Shown here piece after piece: positions 37,869 to 47,180 of a stretch of 64,000 nucleotides of DNA; within the stretch, counting starts at the first letter, position 1, and every line of letters begins with the position of its first letter. The stretch comes from Myxococcales bacterium (lineage in GTDB: Bacteria > Myxococcota_A > Polyangia > Polyangiales > Ga0077539). Position numbers and translations under genes: made by a program. The notes under the pieces were generated by a model, which saw only the letters and a program-made list of their open reading frames with translations, was not told the DNA's origin and ran no database searches. The stretch is taken from positions 1 through 64,000 of the forward strand of contig JAUSAZ010000171.1 of assembly GCA_030652255.1 (NCBI GenBank), in the 5' to 3' direction.

Positions 37869-38698
37869 GCGACCAGGCCAGCGACCCCCGGCGGGCGCTC
37901 CCCATCGGGGTCTTCGACTCGGGTCTGGGCGGGCTCACCGTGGTCCGCCAGATACGCCGGCTGTGCCCGCAGGAGGACGTGCTCTACCTGGGCGACACCG
38001 CCCGCGTGCCCTACGGAACCCGCTCGGCGCAGACGGTGCTGCGCTACTCCCGGGCCTGCGCGCGGGCGCTGGTCTCGCGCGGCATCAAGCTCCTGGTGGT
38101 GGCGTGCAACACCGTGAGCGCCGTGGCCCTCGACATGCTGCGCGTCGAGCTCGACCTCCCGGTGCTCGGGGTGATCGAGCCCGGCGCCGGGGCCGCGGTC
38201 GCCGCCACGCACCGCCACCGCGTCGGGGTGCTCGCCACCGCCGGCACCATCGCCTCGGGCGCGTACCCGCGGGCCATCGCGTCGCGCTCGTCGCGCACGG
38301 AGGTCTTCGGCCGGGCGGCGCCGCTGCTGGTTCCGCTCGTGGAGGAGGGCTGGCTCGACGGCGAGGTGCCGCGGCTGGCCGTGGCGCGCTACCTGGAGAC
38401 GCTCGCGGCCTGCGACGTCGACGTGGTGGTGCTCGGGTGCACGCACTACCCCGTGCTGCGCGAGCTCATCGCGGGGGAGGCGAAGCGGGTGCTGGGCGCG
38501 CACGCGTCGGTGGTCGACAGCGCCGAGGCGACCGCAGAGGAGCTGCGGGACTTCCTCGCGGCGCGGGGGCTGGGCGCGGCGAAGGCGGGCGACGGGCGCC
38601 TGCGGATGCTGGTCACCGACCGGCCGCAGAGCTTCGCCGAGGTGGCGTCGCGCTTCCTCGGGCACCCGGTGGACGAGGTCGAGCAGATCGACCTGTGA
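37865..38698 (+). CDS. murI: Glutamate racemase (TTG start)
   Basis: IGVFDSGLGGLTVVRQI, YLGDTARVPYGTRS, VVACNTVSA, VLGCTHYPVL. Confidence 0.93.
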   Translation: MSDQASDPRRALPIGVFDSGLGGLTVVRQIRRLCPQEDVLYLGDTARVPYGTRSAQTVLRYSRACARALVSRGIKLLVVACNTVSAVALDMLRVELDLPVLGVIEPGAGAAVAATHRHRVGVLATAGTIASGAYPRAIASRSSRTEVFGRAAPLLVPLVEEGWLDGEVPRLAVARYLETLAACDVDVVVLGCTHYPVLRELIAGEAKRVLGAHASVVDSAEATAEELRDFLAARGLGAAKAGDGRLRMLVTDRPQSFAEVASRFLGHPVDEVEQIDL

Positions 38699-39148
38699 GT
38701 GGGGAGGGGTCCTGTGCCGTCACTGCGAGTCGGTCTGATCATCGGGACCAGGCATGTGTTCGATGCCTTCATTCCCCCCGCCACCGATATGCCCTTTCTG
38801 CTCCGTGAGCCGCTCGACGGAGCGATCGGCCTCGGACCTGATTGCCGACTCCTGATGTGGGAAGAGGGGCAATGGAATCTGCATTTCAATCTGAAGCTGC
38901 CGATTCAACTTTCGCGCGCCACGATCGGGGAACACCCCAAGGTGCTTCTCGACACGGCCGCGATCAGCACTCAAGGGGAATCCCTTGGCGATGGGTGGTT
39001 TCGGCTGGCATTGAAGGTGGGCGATCGAGGCAGAGTTGATATCAATGGTCCGATCGAGTGGCATGTGCTGTTCCATGTGATCGAAGAGACCAGACAGGCA
39101 TCATTCGAGCTCACGATCTGGGAGTCGGTACCTGGTAGGAGCGCCTGA
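38699..39148 (+). CDS. Hypothetical protein of anomalous (lower) GC
   Basis: Open frame of 149 aa; composition clearly below flanking genes. Confidence 0.5.
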   Translation: MGRGPVPSLRVGLIIGTRHVFDAFIPPATDMPFLLREPLDGAIGLGPDCRLLMWEEGQWNLHFNLKLPIQLSRATIGEHPKVLLDTAAISTQGESLGDGWFRLALKVGDRGRVDINGPIEWHVLFHVIEETRQASFELTIWESVPGRSA

Positions 39149-39362
39149 ATTCTGGCGGGCGGAACAGTGAACGTTCGGCCGCGCGTCGCGGCTCCACGTG
39201 TCAGTTCAGACCCCAGCGCGACGACGAGTGACAACTCTGGCCGCGGTCGCGGCGGGACGGTGAACTGTTGCAGGCGCTCCGCTGGGAGAGAGCCGCACCC
39301 CCGGCAACAGGGCGCCTGTCCCCCATTGCCCGCCGGGGCCCATCGGCGTTTCACTCCCGCAC

Positions 39363-40010
39363 ATGACCCGACCGCTGCTCCCCCTCGTCGCCGCGCTCGC
39401 GCTCGCCGCGTGCGCCCACAGCACCGCCCCGTGCCCCGCGGACACCACCGCGCACGCCGCCGCGGGCGCCACCGCCGACTCCGTCGCGTACGTCCCGACG
39501 CGCGCCGACGGGTCGCCCGCGCCCGCCACGCTGCGGATCACCAGCGAGGGCTTCGCCGAGGGCGCGGTCATCCCGCTGCGCGCGGTCTTCGGCGGCTTCG
39601 GCTGCACCGGCGAGAACCGCTCGCCCGCCATCCAGTGGTCGGGCACCCCGGAGGGCACCCGCTCCTTCGCGGTGGTCGTGCACGACCCCGACGCCCCCAC
39701 CGGCACCGGCTTCTACCACTGGATCGCCTACGACCTCCCCGCCGACACCCGCGCGCTCCCCGACAACGCCGGCGCCGAGGGCGCGCTCCCCGCGGGCGCC
39801 CACGCCGGCCGCAGCGACTACGGCGCCACCAGCTACGGCGGCCCGTGCCCCCCGCCGGGCCCCGCGCACCGCTACCGCTTCAACGTGTACGCCCTCGACA
39901 CGCCCGCGCTCGGCGCCCCGGAGGGCAGCAGCGCCGCGCTCGTGCGCTTCATGCTCCGCGGCCACGTGCTCGCCCACGGAACCCTCACCGGCACCTACGG
40001 CCGACCGTAG
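39363..40010 (+). CDS. YbhB/YbcL-family Raf kinase inhibitor-like (PEBP) lipoprotein
   Basis: CTGENRSPAIQWSGTPEGTRSFAVVVHDPDAPTGTGFYHWIAYDLP; GGPCPPPGPAHRYRF. Confidence 0.92.
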   Translation: MTRPLLPLVAALALAACAHSTAPCPADTTAHAAAGATADSVAYVPTRADGSPAPATLRITSEGFAEGAVIPLRAVFGGFGCTGENRSPAIQWSGTPEGTRSFAVVVHDPDAPTGTGFYHWIAYDLPADTRALPDNAGAEGALPAGAHAGRSDYGATSYGGPCPPPGPAHRYRFNVYALDTPALGAPEGSSAALVRFMLRGHVLAHGTLTGTYGRP

Positions 40011-40106
40011 CGAGCACCGCCTCGACGCCATCATACACAGCCCGGTAAACCCGCGCTCGGCCGCCGCCCTTGCGCGCGCGGCGCCCATCGGTGAATCTCC
40101 CTCCCG

Positions 40107-40958
40107 ATGCGCCGACACCTCACCGCCCTGCTCGCGCTGCTCGTCGGCCTGGCCGCGCCCGCGGTCGCCCCGGCCCAGCAGCACCGCCGACGGCCCGCGG
40201 CCCGCCCCCGCATCAGCCTCTCCAGCTACCGCGCCATCAACCAGCGCTGGCACAGCCCCGCCGCCATCCCCGCGGCGCGCTTCACCAGCGACGGGCGCTT
40301 CGTCCTGCGGCTGCACTCGCTCAACGGGCTCGGCTCGGCAGAGGTCACCCCCGAGCGCCAGGACGGCGGCTTCGACGACGCCCAGCGCGCCGAGGTCGCC
40401 CGCGTGCTCAGCGACCGGCGCACCGGCGCCAACGCCCCCATCGACCGCCGGCTCATCGACGTCATCTACCAGATCGCCCGCCACTTCGAGGTGGGGCAGG
40501 TCAACGTGGTGTCGGGCTACCGCCGCGAGTCGCGCAACAGCAACCACTCCCTCGGCCGCGCCGCCGACATCGTGCTCCCGGGCGTCGGCGACGAGGCCGT
40601 CGCGGCCTACGCGCGCAGCATCGGCTTCCTCGGCGTGGGGGTGTACCCCATCAGCGGATTCGTCCACGTCGACGTGCGCGCCCACAGCTACTTCTGGGTC
40701 GACCGCAGCGCCCCCGGCCGCACCGCCCGCCGCTCGCGCTCGCGCTCCCGACGGCGCCGCGGCGGCGGGATGCAGGAGGTCCACGGCACCCTCGCGCAGC
40801 AGGCCGACGCCCGCGCCCGCGCGCTCGGGGTGATCCCCCTCGGCGGCACCGCGACGGCGACGGCTGCGCCCGCACACGAGGGCGCCGACGACGGCGACGG
40901 CGACGACGGCGACGACGAGCAGCCCAACGCCCCGCAGGTCGCGCCGAGTGGCGGTTGA
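40107..40958 (+). CDS. DUF882/YcbK-like murein peptidase (M15-type)
   Basis: VVSGYRRESRNSNHSLGRAADIVLPG and GFVHVDVRAHSYFWVD. Confidence 0.88.
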   Translation: MRRHLTALLALLVGLAAPAVAPAQQHRRRPAARPRISLSSYRAINQRWHSPAAIPAARFTSDGRFVLRLHSLNGLGSAEVTPERQDGGFDDAQRAEVARVLSDRRTGANAPIDRRLIDVIYQIARHFEVGQVNVVSGYRRESRNSNHSLGRAADIVLPGVGDEAVAAYARSIGFLGVGVYPISGFVHVDVRAHSYFWVDRSAPGRTARRSRSRSRRRRGGGMQEVHGTLAQQADARARALGVIPLGGTATATAAPAHEGADDGDGDDGDDEQPNAPQVAPSGG

Positions 40959-42900
40959 CGTAGAGGTCGAGGCCCTCGTCGCGCGGGCCGAGATCGACCA
41001 GGCCGCCGCCCTCGCCGTCCACCGCAAGCAGTGGCGCCGCGCCGCCGAGCTGCTCTCCTCGCTGGGCCGCGTGGCCGACGCGGCGGTGGCCGCGGCCGAG
41101 GGCAACGAGTGGCGCCTCGCCATGGACATCGCCCTCCAGGCCTCGGACGAGCAGGTGCTCGGCGCCCTCTGCGCGCGCCTCGGTCATGACCCCGGGCGGG
41201 TGGCCCAGGCGGCGGCGCAGGCGCGGCTCGCCCGGCGCGACGACGTGGCCGCGCGGCTGCTCGAAGAGACCCAGCCCCTGGAGGCCGCGGAGACCTGGTA
41301 CGCCCGCGGGGAGTACGCGAAGGCGGCGCCGTGCTTCGAGCGCGCCAACGACCCGGCGCGGGCGGCGCGCGCGTGGGAGCAGCACCTCGCGCAGACCCCG
41401 GACGACGCCCCCGCGGCGCTGCGGCTGGGCGAGCTGCGGGCCCGGCAGGGCGACGACGAGGGGGCCGTGCGGGCGCTCCAGGCGGCGGCGAAGGTCGAGG
41501 CGGATGAGTCCGTGATGGCGAAGCTCGCCGCGGGGATGTGGCGCCTCGGGTACCCCCACGCGTCGCGCTACTGGATCGCCCGGCTGCGCGACCGCGACGC
41601 CTCGTGGCCCGTGGAGCCCGAGGCCTACGCGAGCCACCTGCCGCGGGCCGAGGGGGCGGCCAAGCGCTACGCGGGGCGCTACCGGGTGGTGCGCGAGGCG
41701 GGCTCCGGCGCGACGGGGCGCGTGCTGGAGGCCGTCGACGAGCTCACCGGCGACACGGTGGCGCTCAAGGTGCTGACCGTGAGCGACGACCGCAGCGCGG
41801 CCTTCGGGCGCTTCGTGCGCGAGGCCGAGCTCGCCCGCACCCTCGATGATCCGTGCCTGGTGCGGATGCGCGCGCTCGACCCCGAGGGGCCCACCATCGT
41901 CTACGACTGGATGCCCGGCGGAACCCTCTCGGCGCGGGTGGGTTCGATGCCGCTGCGGGAGGTCGGGCGGGTGACCCTGCGGCTGCTGCACGCCCTCGAG
42001 ACCCTGCACCGGCACGGGGTGGTGCACCGCGACGTGAAGCCCAGCAACGTGCTCTTCGACGCGGCGGGGCAGGCGCGGCTGGGCGACCTGGGCGCGGCGC
42101 ACCTCGGGGACCTCGGCGCGACGGTGACCGGCGGGCTCGTCGGGTCGCTCCCGTACATGGCCCCCGAGCAGATGACCGGCGCGCCGGTGAGCGCCTCGAC
42201 GGACCTCTACGCCCTGGGCTGCGTGGTCTTCGAGATGCTCACCGGGCAGGCGCCCTTCGGCGGCCCGGACTACATGGCGCAGCACCTCGGGGAGCCTGTT
42301 CCGAAGGTGACGGAGCTGTGCCCGCGGCTGCCGGCGACCTTCGACGACGCGGTCGCGACCCTGATGGCGAAGTCGCAGGACGACCGCCCCCAGGACGCCA
42401 CCGAGGCCCGCGCGCTGCTCTCGGCGCTGCCGTGGGAGCTCACCGATGAGCTGGTGCTGGAGCGCCCGGTGCCCCGCAACGACCGCCGCTCGTCCGTCCC
42501 GCCCCCGCCGATGGACCGCGACGAGTCGCAGCGCGTCCGTGGTGTCGACGGCTGGGAGGACGCCTTCACGGGCGCCCGCCTCGCGCGGGTGACCACCTTC
42601 CGCGGGGCGCGCGATCGGGTGCTCGCGTGGGCCCGCAGCGGCGCCCCGGAGCTGCAGACCGTGCTCGACCTGGACGAGGGCCCCACGGAGGACGCCTGGT
42701 GGCTCGCGGCGGTGAGCGCCACCACGGCGATGAGGGAGGTTCCGCCGCTGGCGCGGGAGCGGGCCCTGCGGGCGCTGGAGGCGGTGGGCGTGTCGCCCCT
42801 GGTGGCGGTCGACCTCCGGGTGGCCTGGGACGGCGACGACGCGGTGGTCCCGCTGGCGGCGGCGCTCGCGGCGATGGGCGTTCACGCCGCGGCGGAGTAA
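40948..42900 (+). CDS. Serine/threonine protein kinase with N-terminal repeat region (GTG start)
   Basis: VALKVL, HRHGVVHRDVKPSNVLF, LGDLGAAHLG, GSLPYMAPEQMTG. Confidence 0.88.
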   Translation: MAVDVEVEALVARAEIDQAAALAVHRKQWRRAAELLSSLGRVADAAVAAAEGNEWRLAMDIALQASDEQVLGALCARLGHDPGRVAQAAAQARLARRDDVAARLLEETQPLEAAETWYARGEYAKAAPCFERANDPARAARAWEQHLAQTPDDAPAALRLGELRARQGDDEGAVRALQAAAKVEADESVMAKLAAGMWRLGYPHASRYWIARLRDRDASWPVEPEAYASHLPRAEGAAKRYAGRYRVVREAGSGATGRVLEAVDELTGDTVALKVLTVSDDRSAAFGRFVREAELARTLDDPCLVRMRALDPEGPTIVYDWMPGGTLSARVGSMPLREVGRVTLRLLHALETLHRHGVVHRDVKPSNVLFDAAGQARLGDLGAAHLGDLGATVTGGLVGSLPYMAPEQMTGAPVSASTDLYALGCVVFEMLTGQAPFGGPDYMAQHLGEPVPKVTELCPRLPATFDDAVATLMAKSQDDRPQDATEARALLSALPWELTDELVLERPVPRNDRRSSVPPPPMDRDESQRVRGVDGWEDAFTGARLARVTTFRGARDRVLAWARSGAPELQTVLDLDEGPTEDAWWLAAVSATTAMREVPPLARERALRALEAVGVSPLVAVDLRVAWDGDDAVVPLAAALAAMGVHAAAE

Positions 42901-42966
42901 GGGCCCACGGCGTCGGACCGGAGGGAAACTGGAGGCCCCCGGGGGGATCTGCTAGGCCCTCCCCCC

Positions 42967-44304
42967 ATGCGGATCGGGCGGGCGGAGTCGTTGCGTTGGG
43001 GCCTCGCGGTGGCCCTGCTGTGCGCGCGCGGGGCCCACTCGCAGGTGCCGCCGCGGCGGCTGCCGGTGAGCGGGCCGGTGGTGGCCGAGGCCCTCTCCGC
43101 GGGCGCGGCGGCGGACCGCTCGGACGGCACCGTGCTCCCCGCGGCGGCGCGCTCGCTGCGCATCGAGCGCGAGGGCGAGGTGGTGCGCTCGCGGGCGGAC
43201 ATCGAGTCGGCGCGGCGGGGCACCCTGGCGCGGGGCGCGCGGCTCGCGGTGCACGAGGCCACGCAGGGCCGCGGGTGCCGCTCGGCGTGGATCCGCATCG
43301 ACGTCGACGCGTGGGTGTGCGCCGACGGGGCGACGCTCACGGCCGACGGACCGCGCGCGGTGGCGCAGCCCGTGGTGCGCGAGGGCGAGGTGGTGCCGTA
43401 CCAGTACGCCTTCGCGACGCACGCGGGCGTGCGCACCTACCGTCGCATGGAGGACGTCGCCGAGGAGAACTGGGCCGAGGAGCTGGAGCGGGGGATGTCC
43501 GTCGCCGTGGTGGGCACCGCGCGCATCGACGGGTCGACCTACGTGCACACCGCGAGCGGTCGCTGGGTGTCCATGCGCGACCTGTCCTTCGCGCGCCCGA
43601 GCGAGCGCGTCGGGATCTTCTACGAGCCGGGCGAGTCGGTGTCGTCGGTGGGCTTCTTCCGCGCCAACACCCGCGCCTGGCCCACCGCGGAGTCGGCGCT
43701 GCGCGACAGCGGTCCGTCAGGCTCGTCGGTGGCCTTCACCCGCCGCGAGGTGGCCCACGTCCGCGAGGAGCGCGTGCTGCGGGGCATCCGCTTCGCGCGC
43801 CTCGACGGGGGCTGGGTGCGCGCCTCGGTGCTGATGCGCCCCGCGGTGGGCGCCGTCCCCGCGGGCCTCGGGGGGCGCGAGCGCTGGGTGGACATCGACC
43901 GCGCGACGCAGGTGCTGGTGGCCCTGGAGGGCTCGACGCCGGTGTTCGCGACGCTGGTCTCCACCGGGCGGGGAGAGCACCCGACGCGGGCGGGCGAGCA
44001 CCGGGTGTGGTCGAAGCTGGCGACGACGGACATGTCCAACGCGGGCGACGCGGACATCATGACGGCGACGGCGCTGTACACGGCGGCGCGGGTGCCGTGG
44101 GTGATGTTCTTCCACGAAGACCAGGGGCTCCACGGGGTGTTCTGGCACGACCTCTTCGGGCGGCCGCGCTCGCACGGCTGCGTCAACATGGCCCCGCGCG
44201 ACGCGGCGTGGCTGTTCCAGTGGGCGCCCCCCGCGCTGCCGCCGGGGTGGACCGCGGTGCTCCCGACGGCCGCCGACCCGGGGCTGCGGGTGCGGGTGCG
44301 CTGA
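42967..44304 (+). CDS. L,D-transpeptidase (YkuD) catalytic domain protein
   Basis: C-terminal FGRPRSHGCVNMAPRDAAWLFQW. Confidence 0.88.
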   Translation: MRIGRAESLRWGLAVALLCARGAHSQVPPRRLPVSGPVVAEALSAGAAADRSDGTVLPAAARSLRIEREGEVVRSRADIESARRGTLARGARLAVHEATQGRGCRSAWIRIDVDAWVCADGATLTADGPRAVAQPVVREGEVVPYQYAFATHAGVRTYRRMEDVAEENWAEELERGMSVAVVGTARIDGSTYVHTASGRWVSMRDLSFARPSERVGIFYEPGESVSSVGFFRANTRAWPTAESALRDSGPSGSSVAFTRREVAHVREERVLRGIRFARLDGGWVRASVLMRPAVGAVPAGLGGRERWVDIDRATQVLVALEGSTPVFATLVSTGRGEHPTRAGEHRVWSKLATTDMSNAGDADIMTATALYTAARVPWVMFFHEDQGLHGVFWHDLFGRPRSHGCVNMAPRDAAWLFQWAPPALPPGWTAVLPTAADPGLRVRVR

Positions 44305-44500
44305 GAAGGTCGGCACAACCCTGCTGCGCCCCCCGATCCAGCGGTCGGCCGCGCTCGAAATACCCCGCGTATGTCTCGCGCGGCCCCCCTCGTCTCGGGG
44401 TGCTCGCGACGGGTTGTGCCGACCTTCTGATACTCATTGGACGTCAGGGTTACCGCATTCAGGGGAGACCTTCAGGCCGACACGCGTCGAAGCACGCGCT

Positions 44501-44947
44501 GACCTCACCCCCGCTGCCGCGATGCCCCTCTCCATGAATGGTTCACTTCGGGACACATCTCCCGGAACGGCTTGTTTCCAGGCACTTCGCGCCAGTGCAA
44601 GCCGTCGCACGTTGCCGGGGTTCGGGCGTTGGCCCTCACCCCGGGCAATAACAAGGGACGCCCCGGACAATGTCCGGGGCTTTGCCGGACCGGAACTCGC
44701 TCGACCTTCCGGAAGGTGCAGGCGACGAGCAACAGATTGCAGGGAATCGGCGTCCCTGCTCGACAGCCCCGGACCACGTCCGGGGCGTCCCTTGTTATTG
44801 CCCGGGGTGAGGGCCAACGCCCGAACCCCGGCGACGTGCGACGGCTTGCGCCGCCACCAGACGCCTGAAAACAAGCCACTCCAGGAGATGTGTCCCGAAG
44901 TGACCATTCATGGAGAGGGGCTGCGCGGCAGCGCGGGGTGAGGTCTA
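44501..44947. repeat. Nested long inverted repeat, family B copy 1
   Basis: 44601-44667 pairs with 44779-44845 (67 bp, one mismatch seen); outer arms 44501-44583 / 44863-44947 share atgaatggttcacttcggg..acatctccc. Confidence 0.9.
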
Positions 44948-46341
44948 CGCCGCCGGCCCAGCGCGACCAGTGCCGCGCCCAGCAGCAGCGCCCAGGCCCC
45001 GCGACCGCGCGACCCGCTGCCGACCACGCCGCAGCCGCAGCCCGGATCTTCCGGCGCCATGAGCCCGGGGTCGACCTCCTCCGCGGTGGGCTCGTCCTCG
45101 CCCACGTCCTCGAATTCCGCCGCGTCCTCCTCCACGCCTGCGTCGTCGCCCGCGTCCTCCTCCATGCCCGCGTCGTCGCTGCCGACATCACTGCCGACAT
45201 CACTGCCGACATCACTGCCGACATCACTGCCGACATCATTGCCGACATCACTGCCGACCTCATTGCCGACATCATTGCCGTCATCGGTGGCCGTCACCAC
45301 GGCGGGGCGCGCGCCTGCGTCCGCCGCGCAGGCCCCCTCGTCGACCTGGCCGTCGCAGTCGTCGTCGAGGCGGTTGCACGTCTCCGCCCGTGGGACCACC
45401 TGACCCGTGCACCCGCCCCACGCCCCCGCCGCACACGCCTGGGTGCCGCCGCGGCAGATGCCGCGCCCGGAGGTGCCCGCCGGGCCCGTGTAGCAGGCGC
45501 GGCTGAGCCCGTCGTCCACCCGGCCGTCGCAGTCGTCGTCGAGCCGGTTGCACGTCTCCGCCCGCGGGACCACCTGCCCCGAGCAGCCGCCCCAGCGCCC
45601 CGCGCCGCAGGACTGCGACCCGTTGCGGCAGATGCCGCGCCCCGCCGTGCCCGACGGGCCCGTGTAGCAGCCGCGGCTCAGGCCGTCGTCCACCCGGCCG
45701 TCGCAGTCGTCGTCGCGGTTGTTGCACGTCTCCGCGCTCGCCACGCACGCGCAGGTCGCCCCGGGGCTCGTCCCGTAGGCGCCCTGGGAGGTCCACGCGC
45801 CGACGGAGCTGGTGCAGCGGCCGCGGTAGGAGTCGATCGAGGTCGCGGTGCGACGCCAGCCGAAGTGCAGGTGCGGGCCCGTGGAGCTGCCCGAGCTCGC
45901 CGAGCGCCCGATGGTCTGCCCGCAGTTCACCCGCTGGCCGCGCGACACCGCCAGCGACCCGCGCCGCATGTGGCAGTAGATCGTGTACGCGCCGTCCGAG
46001 TGCCGGATCTGCACGTAGTTGCCGCAGCGTCCGCCGCACGAGTTGCCCAGGCCGCCGTAGTCGGCGCAGCCGTCGTTGGTCGCCGAGACCACCCCGTCGG
46101 CGCTCGCCAGCACCGCGGTGCCCAGCGGCACCGGGAAGTCCGTGCCGGAGTGCCCGTCGTAGCAGCGGCTGCCGCAGTTGTAGTCCCGGCAGCCCGACGA
46201 GCCGCCGTTGTTGTCGAAGCCGTAGCGCACCGAGGGCGCCGACGTCAGCGGCCGCCGGTGGCGCACCTGCGCCGAGGCACCGACGGACACCAGACCCAGG
46301 CAACAGCCCATCACCCACGCCCGCGACCCGGGGCGGGTCAC
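44908..46341 (-). CDS. Secreted M23 metallopeptidase with MopE-like CN.LDDDCDG.VDDG repeats and MYXO-CTERM-like C-terminus
   Basis: GHSGTDFPVPLGTAVLASADGVV...HLHFGW; three DDDCDG units; PGCGCGVVGSGSRGRGAWALLLGAALVALGRRRR. Confidence 0.88.
   Translation of the reverse strand: MTRPGSRAWVMGCCLGLVSVGASAQVRHRRPLTSAPSVRYGFDNNGGSSGCRDYNCGSRCYDGHSGTDFPVPLGTAVLASADGVVSATNDGCADYGGLGNSCGGRCGNYVQIRHSDGAYTIYCHMRRGSLAVSRGQRVNCGQTIGRSASSGSSTGPHLHFGWRRTATSIDSYRGRCTSSVGAWTSQGAYGTSPGATCACVASAETCNNRDDDCDGRVDDGLSRGCYTGPSGTAGRGICRNGSQSCGAGRWGGCSGQVVPRAETCNRLDDDCDGRVDDGLSRACYTGPAGTSGRGICRGGTQACAAGAWGGCTGQVVPRAETCNRLDDDCDGQVDEGACAADAGARPAVVTATDDGNDVGNEVGSDVGNDVGSDVGSDVGSDVGSDVGSDDAGMEEDAGDDAGVEEDAAEFEDVGEDEPTAEEVDPGLMAPEDPGCGCGVVGSGSRGRGAWALLLGAALVALGRRRRPHPALPRSPSP
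45181..45285 (+). repeat. 12-bp tandem repeat (acatcactgccg) coding DVGS units on the minus strand
   Basis: Direct reading. Confidence 0.9.
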
Positions 46342-47180
46342 GGCGACGCCTCGAGGTCGCGCGCCGACAGCCGCACCAGCGCCCCGTCGCGGTGCGCCAG
46401 GACCGCCAGGCCGTCGCCCGACAGCACCGGGTGGCGCACGCCCGGCAGCGAGCGCCGCGGCGCCCCGTCGAGCCCCAGCGCGTGCAAGCCCGCCTCGTCC
46501 TCGAAGACCAGCGCGTCGCCGAAGACCACCGGCGCGCCAGGGCCCATCGGCAGCGGGCTCCCCGGCGGCACCGCCCACGGCCGCGGGGCCTCGCCGGCGC
46601 GCACGCGGTAGAGCGCCGGGTGCCCCTCCGGGCTCGCCACCACCACCACCTCGCTGCCGTCGGGCGAGAGCGCGGGGCACCACGCCGGGGTCAGCCCCGG
46701 GGCCAGCGGCGACGCCACGCCCGTGCGCAGGTCGAGGCGCACCAGGGAGAGCGTCGGGGGGTCGCCCTTCGTGTAGACCACCGCCGTCCCGCGGGAGTCG
46801 AGGCTCAAGGGACCGAAGACCTCGCGGTCGAGCTCCACCGCCGGGGCGTCGGGCGACGCGCGGCGGGTGAGCGTGTGCGCGCGGGTGAGCGTGAGCACCG
46901 CCGTGGAGCCGGGGATCCATCGCAGCTCCAGGACGTCGCCGCCCTGCACCGGGCGCCGCCCCGCGCGGGTGAGCCACGCCGGGTGCACCACCCGGTCGGC
47001 GTCGGACTCCGGCTCGGCGGGCAGCACGCTCGCCACCAGCGCGTCGCCGTTGGCGGCCACGTCGAGCACCACCTCCGCGGGCGCCCGGAGCGACAGCGCC
47101 TCCACCGGCCGCGGCGCCTCCGTCGTGCGCGCGCAGCCCGCCGCCAACAGCACCCCGATGACCACCGCGCTCGCCTTCAT
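46338..47180 (-). CDS. Lipoprotein with TolB/PD40-like beta-propeller repeats
   Basis: Lipobox GVLLAAGCART; PAWCPALSPDGSEVVVVASPEG. Confidence 0.75.
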   Translation of the reverse strand: MKASAVVIGVLLAAGCARTTEAPRPVEALSLRAPAEVVLDVAANGDALVASVLPAEPESDADRVVHPAWLTRAGRRPVQGGDVLELRWIPGSTAVLTLTRAHTLTRRASPDAPAVELDREVFGPLSLDSRGTAVVYTKGDPPTLSLVRLDLRTGVASPLAPGLTPAWCPALSPDGSEVVVVASPEGHPALYRVRAGEAPRPWAVPPGSPLPMGPGAPVVFGDALVFEDEAGLHALGLDGAPRRSLPGVRHPVLSGDGLAVLAHRDGALVRLSARDLEASP

